Assembly (NCBI RefSeq): GCF_001598435.1
Contig: NZ_BCYY01000029.1
Coordinates: forward strand, 1 to 57,016
Length of the DNA stretch: 57,016 bases
Direction of reading: 5' to 3'
From: Sphingomonas pituitosa NBRC 102491
GTDB taxonomy: Bacteria; Pseudomonadota; Alphaproteobacteria; Sphingomonadales; Sphingomonadaceae
A program made the translations under genes and the position numbers. How positions within the stretch are numbered: position 1 is the first letter of the stretch; every line of letters starts with the position of its first letter. The notes under the pieces are model-generated. The model ran no database searches and had not been told where the DNA came from. It was given only the letters and a program-made list of their open reading frames with translations. Positions 52,876-57,016 of the stretch are shown piece after piece.

Positions 52876-53190
52876 TTGACCCAGATTGGCCTGATGCTGC
52901 TGCAGATCCTGCAGGTGCTGCTGAACATCGTCTGGTGGATCATCGTGATCCAGGCGGTGCTGTCGTGGCTGATCCAGTTCAACGTCATCAACACCCATAG
53001 CGATTTCGTCCGCGCGGTGTGGAATGCGCTGCATCGGATCACCGAGCCGCTCTACCGCCCCTTCCGCCGCATCCTGCCGGATTTCGGTGCGCTCGATCTG
53101 TCGCCGTTGGTCGTGCTGCTGATCCTCTACATCCTGCAGAACATCGTGATCCCGCGCATCGCGCTGATGATCGCCGGCGCCGCGCTCTAA
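52876..53190 (+). CDS. yggT: YggT-family membrane protein
   Basis: A 104-residue protein with two membrane segments (about 5-28 and 70-92) and the YggT-type stretch SWLIQFNVINTHS...WNALHRITEPLYRPFRRILP. The family is linked in many bacteria to osmotic or division-related membrane functions, but no mechanism is fixed. The start is a TTG with GGAGAG five bases upstream; no ATG has comparable support. It is followed with no gap by the DUF167 gene. Confidence 0.88.
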   Translation: MTQIGLMLLQILQVLLNIVWWIIVIQAVLSWLIQFNVINTHSDFVRAVWNALHRITEPLYRPFRRILPDFGALDLSPLVVLLILYILQNIVIPRIALMIAGAAL

Positions 53191-53499
53191 GTGCCTGCCT
53201 GGCGGCCTGTGGCCTCCGGAATCGAGATCGCCGTGCGCGTGACGCCCCGGGCGTCGCGCGACGTGCTGGCGGCGGGGACGGGGGCGCATTTCGCCGCCCG
53301 GCTCGCCGCCCCGCCGGTGGAGGGCGCCGCCAATGCCGCGCTGGTGCCGCTGGTCGCCAAGACATTCGGGGTGCCCAAGCGCGACGTGACGCTGATCGCG
53401 GGAGAAACGTCGCGGCTCAAGCGGCTTTCGATCGCCGGCGACGCTACGGCTCTGGAACAGATCGCCCGCAGCCTCTATGGCGAGGGGCATGACGGCTGA
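53191..53499 (+). CDS. yggU: YggU/DUF167-family protein
   Basis: A 102-residue small protein of the DUF167 family, recognisable from IAVRVTPRASRDVL, HFAARLAAPPVEGAANAALV and ETSRLKRLSIAG. Function unresolved, though yggT and yggU are conserved neighbours. The start is a GTG directly after the yggT stop TAA. It overlaps folD by 11 bases, so translation is coupled. Confidence 0.9.
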   Translation: MPAWRPVASGIEIAVRVTPRASRDVLAAGTGAHFAARLAAPPVEGAANAALVPLVAKTFGVPKRDVTLIAGETSRLKRLSIAGDATALEQIARSLYGEGHDG

Positions 53500-54364
53500 G
53501 ATCATCGACGGCAAGGCATTTGCCGCGGGCCTGCGCGCCCGCATCGCGACCCTGGTTCCTGCGTTCGAGGCGGCGGCGGGGCGCGTGCCCGGCCTTGCCG
53601 TGGTGCTGGTGGGCGAAGACCCCGCCTCCGCCGTCTATGTCCGCTCCAAGGGCAAGCAGACCCGCGAGGCCGGCATGGCGAGCTTCGAGCATCGCCTGTC
53701 CGCCGATACCACGCAGGAGGCGCTGCTGGCGCTGGTCGATCAGCTCAACGCCGATGCGAGCATCGACGGCATCCTCGTCCAGCTGCCGCTGCCCAAGCAT
53801 ATCGACGAGCAGGAAGTGCTGCTGCGCATCTCGCCCGAGAAGGACGTCGACGGTTTCCACCCGGTCAACGCCGGCCGCCTCGCAACCGGGCTGGAGGGCT
53901 TCGTGCCCTGCACCCCGCTCGGCTGCCTGATGCTGCTGCAGGACAAGCTGGGCAGCCTGTCCGGCCTCGACGCGGTGGTGATCGGCCGCTCGAACATCGT
54001 CGGCAAGCCGATGGCGGCCTTGCTCACCAAGGCGAGCGCGACGGTGACGATCGTCCATTCGCGCACCCGCAACCTGCCGCATTATCTCCGCCATGCCGAC
54101 ATCGTCGTGGCTGCCGTGGGCATCCCCCATTTCGTCAAGGGCGAGTGGCTCAAGCCCGGCGCGACGGTGATCGACGTGGGCATCAACCGTACGGACGAAG
54201 GCCTGGTCGGCGATGTCGACTTCGACGGCGCGGCGAGCGTCGCGGGTGCGATCACGCCGGTGCCGGGCGGCGTCGGCCCGATGACGATCGCCTGCCTGCT
54301 GCGCAACACGCTCGTCGCCGCGCACCGCAATGCCGGGGTCCCGCTCGAGGCAGACGCGATTTGA
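53489..54364 (+). CDS. folD: Methylenetetrahydrofolate dehydrogenase/cyclohydrolase
   Basis: A 291-residue bifunctional enzyme that converts 5,10-methylene-THF to 10-formyl-THF via methenyl-THF. It has the substrate signature SAVYVRSKGKQTREAGM (with the catalytic Lys), GILVQLPLPKHID, the nucleotide-binding VVIGRSNIVGKPMA, and PVPGGVGPMTIACLL. The ATG at 53489 is preferred because it follows GAGGGG and matches the usual length; a start at 53477 is possible. It overlaps yggU and marC on either side, so the cluster is translationally packed. Confidence 0.97.
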   Translation: MTAEIIDGKAFAAGLRARIATLVPAFEAAAGRVPGLAVVLVGEDPASAVYVRSKGKQTREAGMASFEHRLSADTTQEALLALVDQLNADASIDGILVQLPLPKHIDEQEVLLRISPEKDVDGFHPVNAGRLATGLEGFVPCTPLGCLMLLQDKLGSLSGLDAVVIGRSNIVGKPMAALLTKASATVTIVHSRTRNLPHYLRHADIVVAAVGIPHFVKGEWLKPGATVIDVGINRTDEGLVGDVDFDGAASVAGAITPVPGGVGPMTIACLLRNTLVAAHRNAGVPLEADAI

Positions 54365-54984
54365 TCGAGCTGTTCGTCTCGTCCTTCGTCACCTTCTTCG
54401 TCATCATCGACCCGCCCGGCTGCGCGCCGATCTTCGCGGGGCTGACGGCGGGGACCAACGCGGTGCATCGCCGCGCGATGGCGGTGCGCGCGGTGATGGT
54501 CGCCGCGATCATCCTGTTCGGCTTTGCGCTGTTCGGCGAGGCGCTGCTCCACGCGCTGGGGATCAGCCTCAACGCCTTCCGCATCGCCGGCGGCATCATG
54601 CTGTTCCTGATCGCGCTGGAAATGGTGTTCGAGAAGCGCACCGAGCGGCGCGAGGACCGGGCCGAGAAGGTGAAGGCCGAGGATCCGGTCGACATCTCGA
54701 TCTTCCCGATGGCGATGCCGATGATCGCCGGGCCGGGATCGATCGCCTCGGTGATGCTGCTGATGGCGCAGAGCAAGGGGATCGAGCAGTCGGCGGTGGT
54801 GCTGGCGGCGATGCTGGCGGTGCTGCTTCTGTGCGTGCTCGCGCTGCTGGCGGCGGGGCCGATCATGCGGATCGTCGGCGCCAAGATCGAAGCGGTGGTG
54901 TCGCGGCTGCTCGGCGTGCTGCTCGCGGCGCTGGCGGTGCAGTTCGTGATCGACGGCATCCGGGCGGCGCTGGCGGCGGGGTAG
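54361..54984 (+). CDS. MarC-family integral membrane protein
   Basis: A 207-residue protein with six membrane segments, typical of the MarC (UPF0056) family, which includes E. coli MarC, YhcE and YchE. The motif LFVSSFVTFFVIIDPPGCAP and FPMAMPMIAGPGSIASVMLL are characteristic. Function is not established. The start is a TTG overlapping the folD stop by four bases (TTGA); there is no ATG before the first conserved segment. It ends the yggT-yggU-folD-marC cluster. Confidence 0.9.
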   Translation: MIELFVSSFVTFFVIIDPPGCAPIFAGLTAGTNAVHRRAMAVRAVMVAAIILFGFALFGEALLHALGISLNAFRIAGGIMLFLIALEMVFEKRTERREDRAEKVKAEDPVDISIFPMAMPMIAGPGSIASVMLLMAQSKGIEQSAVVLAAMLAVLLLCVLALLAAGPIMRIVGAKIEAVVSRLLGVLLAALAVQFVIDGIRAALAAG

Positions 54985-55058
54985 GCTGGCGGCCCAAGCA
55001 TTCTGTTCGCTTGCGTCCATGGCCTGCCATCCGTAGCAGGCTTGGCGGATGGATTTGT

Positions 55059-55118
55059 GCGCAAAATAATACACACAATTGCTTGATGCGCGTTATGGCA
55101 TTGTGTATCTATTTGCGC
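55059..55118 (+). promoter_or_regulatory. Promoter and inverted-repeat operator of hicAB
   Basis: TTGATG (55083-55088), 17 bases, then TATCTA (55106-55111) gives a good promoter whose start would fall on the hicA ATG at 55119. Around it, an imperfect inverted repeat covers 55059-55081 and 55099-55118 (GCGCAAA...TACACAAT against ATTGTGTA...TTTGCGC). HicB is known to bind such repeats. Confidence 0.58.
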
Positions 55119-55301
55119 ATGGAGCGGGACAGCGAGCAGCTTGTCAGGAAGCTCCTTTCGGAAGGTTGGGAGAAGGTGTCGTCGAACGGCTCCCACCACA
55201 AATTCCGCAAGGGTTCGCAGACCGTAATCGTGCCGCACCCGAAGAAAGACCTGCCAACGGGCACCGCCCGCGCCATCGCGAAGCAAGTCGGCTGGCTTTG
55301 A
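55119..55301 (+). CDS. hicA: HicA-type mRNA interferase toxin
   Basis: A 60-residue double-stranded-RNA-binding-fold toxin (LVRKLLSEGWEKVSSNGSHH, then KFRKGSQTVIVPHPKKDLPTG), with the catalytic histidine in GSHHKF. It cleaves mRNAs and stops translation. The ATG at 55119 has no Shine-Dalgarno, which fits a leaderless transcript from the promoter just before it. The antitoxin gene follows after 22 bases. Confidence 0.93.
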   Translation: MERDSEQLVRKLLSEGWEKVSSNGSHHKFRKGSQTVIVPHPKKDLPTGTARAIAKQVGWL

Positions 55302-55323
55302 GCCCGCCGGAAGGGATTTCAGA

Positions 55324-55716
55324 GTGAAGATCTATTTCGCCATCGTGCACAAGGATGCGGACAGCGCCTATGGCTTGACGTTCCCTGATCTGCCCGGCTG
55401 CTTCTCGGCTGCCGACACGATCGAGGATCTCGTAAAGAACGCTGCCGAAGCGCTCGACCTGTGGTTCGAGGATGCGGACGAGGTGGCGCCTGCCGAGGCT
55501 TCGGCGATCGCCGCAGCCCATGCTGCGGATCTGGCCGAAGGTGCCTTTCTCGTCGCGGTTCCCTATATCGCCAAGGCCGGCAAGGCGGTGCGCGTCAACC
55601 TCTCGCTGGACCGCGGTACGCTGGAAGCGATCGATGCGGCAGCGGCCGCGCGCCACCTCACCCGCAGTGCCTGGCTCACCCAAGCCGCGCGCAACGAAAT
55701 CGTGATGGCGCGCTAG
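55324..55716 (+). CDS. hicB: HicB-type antitoxin
   Basis: A 130-residue antitoxin. The N-terminal domain (YGLTFPDLPGCFSAADTIED) is the degenerate RNase-H-like fold that blocks HicA, and the C-terminus (AVRVNLSLDRGTLEAIDAAA, RSAWLTQAARNEI) is a ribbon-helix-helix DNA-binding domain. The start is a GTG with GGAAGGG eight bases before. A GTG start keeps translation lower than for the toxin unless the strong ribosome site compensates. Confidence 0.93.
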   Translation: MKIYFAIVHKDADSAYGLTFPDLPGCFSAADTIEDLVKNAAEALDLWFEDADEVAPAEASAIAAAHAADLAEGAFLVAVPYIAKAGKAVRVNLSLDRGTLEAIDAAAAARHLTRSAWLTQAARNEIVMAR

Positions 55717-55916
55717 GCTTTACCTTCAAAATACTACCGTCCGGAACTGCCCAACACCAGTCGCAAACCCGCGCCGCTTCTTGGATGGTCCCGACGTTTT
55801 CTGATCAACATTCCACGCGGTGGAGGCGGTCCGTTTTCTCGCCGCGTCGAGGCAAGTGGCAATCGCCGCCTCTCCAGCATATATTCGGGCTCAGGCTCTT
55901 CCAACATGCGAGCCGC

Positions 55917-56555
55917 TCACCTTGCGGAAACCGGCTCGAACGTCACCAGGACCATCCGCGTGTCGAACAGAGGCCCGTATTTGATACCTTGTGTCGGTGC
56001 CGGCGCCTGTACCATGACCTGCTGACAAGCCACCTTGTCAATCGCGACAAGACCGCTCGTCACTTCGATCCGGCAGGCATCCGGTTTGCCGGACTTTGCA
56101 AAATGCACCCGCGTCAGCGCGGGTCTGGCATATCCGGCCGGCAGTTTAGCAACGTCCACGATGAGATCGATGCGCGGAATCTCGCCCGGCGCCGGACCGT
56201 CCTGCGACGTCCACGCGAAGTTGTTGGAATATATCGCACGAATCGGGGTCCCCGCCGGGTCACGTGCCGGGCTGAACCGGGCGCGCTTCAGGAGGATGGC
56301 GCAAGCATGCTGATCCAATTGCAAAAATCCGGAAGTTGCGGTGATATAGCAACCATCCGGAACGCCCTTCGTGTCTACGGTCAGGGTAAAATGCACCCTC
56401 CCCACCTTGCCCTTGTCGACTGCGCTGGACGGATAATCCGCGTCCGTCACCCAGTCGGCTGGTGCGCTCCTTGGCTTCAACGGCGTCGCCAGTGCGCTTT
56501 TCGGCACCTCCCCGGCCTGCACCAGAGCCATCACCCCCAACAACATCCATTCCAT
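55917..56555 (-). CDS. Protein with two TonB-C-like repeats
   Basis: A 212-residue protein with an apparent signal peptide (MEWMLLGVMALVQAGEVPKS). Two similar units follow: VHFTLTVDTKGVPDGCYITA...LDQHACAIL at about 55-90, and VHFAKSGKPDACRIEVTSG...IDKVACQQVM further on. Each has the pattern VHF...G.PD.C.I..TSG...(L/I)D..AC, like the C-terminal domain of TonB, with a cysteine pair that could be a disulfide. No membrane anchor or proline-rich stretch is seen, so it is not an ordinary TonB. RBS GGGGGC. The 200 bases between hicB and its stop hold nothing I recognise. Confidence 0.68.
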   Translation of the reverse strand: MEWMLLGVMALVQAGEVPKSALATPLKPRSAPADWVTDADYPSSAVDKGKVGRVHFTLTVDTKGVPDGCYITATSGFLQLDQHACAILLKRARFSPARDPAGTPIRAIYSNNFAWTSQDGPAPGEIPRIDLIVDVAKLPAGYARPALTRVHFAKSGKPDACRIEVTSGLVAIDKVACQQVMVQAPAPTQGIKYGPLFDTRMVLVTFEPVSAR

Positions 56556-56814
56556 TCGTCAGCCCCCGGTCTACCTCTCGATCATGGCCTGCCGTCGCGC
56601 GGCGAATCAAGGCCCCGGCCCACGCGCCATAAACTGTTGCTGTGCGCTGTAAGACTGCGCGGCGGAACCGACCCACCCTCTTCTGTCACGTTTTGGATTG
56701 AAGGTGGTCTTCACGCTGCTTTGTTCGCTAGCGGAGCGATGGCTTCCTACCGATGCCCGCCATGGCCGCTCCCGTCCACTAGCGGCCGTTCGTGAGCGGG
56801 TCCATGATCCCGTG

Positions 56815-57012
56815 ATGCCGATCCTGATTTTCGTCTCGCTGGCTCTGGTGCTGCTCGTCTGCAACATGTTCTATTGTGGCCGGAGCGTTATTGTGGATGC
56901 GCGCCGATCACAGCGGGCCAGTACGACACTTGGTGTGCTGGCGCTGTCCGGTGCTATGATGGCTTCGGTGGCGATGGTCTGGGCCACGCTCGCAAGTCTC
57001 GCCCATCTATAG
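56815..57012 (+). CDS. Small two-span membrane protein at the window edge
   Basis: A 65-residue protein with two hydrophobic segments (about 3-20 and 40-60), basic residues between them (VDARRSQR). The ATG at 56815 starts the first segment; upstream in-frame starts are possible but add a low-complexity arginine-rich region. No family recognised. It is the last gene, ending four bases before the window edge. Confidence 0.45.
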   Translation: MPILIFVSLALVLLVCNMFYCGRSVIVDARRSQRASTTLGVLALSGAMMASVAMVWATLASLAHL

Positions 57013-57016
57013 CGGC

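Noticed and set aside
55461..56795. 444-codon frame from within hicB across the gap.
   Set aside because: It lies out of frame with hicB and antisense to the TonB-C-like gene; no domain is visible.
1..57016. Search for tRNA, rRNA, CRISPR arrays and IS ends.
   Set aside because: No cloverleaf with the GGTTCGAATCC arm, no regularly spaced repeats, and no transposase-like protein were seen.

Overview
This window is chromosomal DNA from a GC-rich alphaproteobacterium, most likely a sphingomonad (Sphingomonas or a close relative). The clues are high GC with strong third-position bias, three large TonB-dependent receptors, a secreted protein with a PEP-CTERM tail of the sphingomonad type, LytTR/LytS two-component signalling, and intergenic REP-like palindromes. 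No rRNA, tRNA, phage, IS or CRISPR was found. Most genes are housekeeping or envelope functions, with a few accessory genes between them.

Layout. 1-8100: AraC/GyrI regulator, secreted amidase, gpmA, a dienelactone hydrolase paired with a FUSC exporter, and a first TonB-dependent receptor. 8190-13490: a LytTR response regulator and LytS-type kinase operon next to a second, Oar-like receptor. 13600-22630: ligA, a small XRE regulator/membrane protein pair with a perfect palindrome in its promoter, an MBL-fold hydrolase, a PEP-CTERM protein, uvrB, a HigBA toxin-antitoxin pair and a lipoprotein. 22690-23012: an apparently independent, highly structured transcript that starts with an 18-codon ORF behind a Shine-Dalgarno complementary to the whole 16S rRNA tail. 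23150-29050: an EAL protein with a degenerate GGDEF domain, mutS, and a polytopic membrane protein.

29150-38850 is rich in C2/fatty-acid carbon metabolism: maeB (malic enzyme fused to a phosphotransacetylase-like domain), an SDR and acyl-CoA dehydrogenase pair, a GPH-family transporter, an AbrB/Doc toxin-antitoxin module, and aceA divergent from a ScfR/RamB-type regulator with a 17-bp dyad between them. Directly after that regulator sits a low-GC gene (38901-40274) with a C-terminal HEPN-type RNase motif. It looks horizontally acquired and is a candidate phage-defence gene. 40360-46450 holds oligopeptidase B and a TonB receptor-phytase operon with a good candidate Pho box upstream, which together suggest phosphate-starvation-controlled use of phytate.

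46530-57016: an M16 protease with a small beta-rich protein, a GH43 lipoprotein, a large intergenic hairpin repeat, a YhhQ-type transporter, argB, a tightly packed yggT-yggU-folD-marC cluster with several non-ATG starts, a HicAB module whose promoter appears to give a leaderless mRNA, a protein with two TonB-C-like repeats, and a small membrane protein at the edge. The strongest leads for new biology are the structured transcript at 22690-23012 and the HEPN gene. Regulatory calls are pattern-based and untested.
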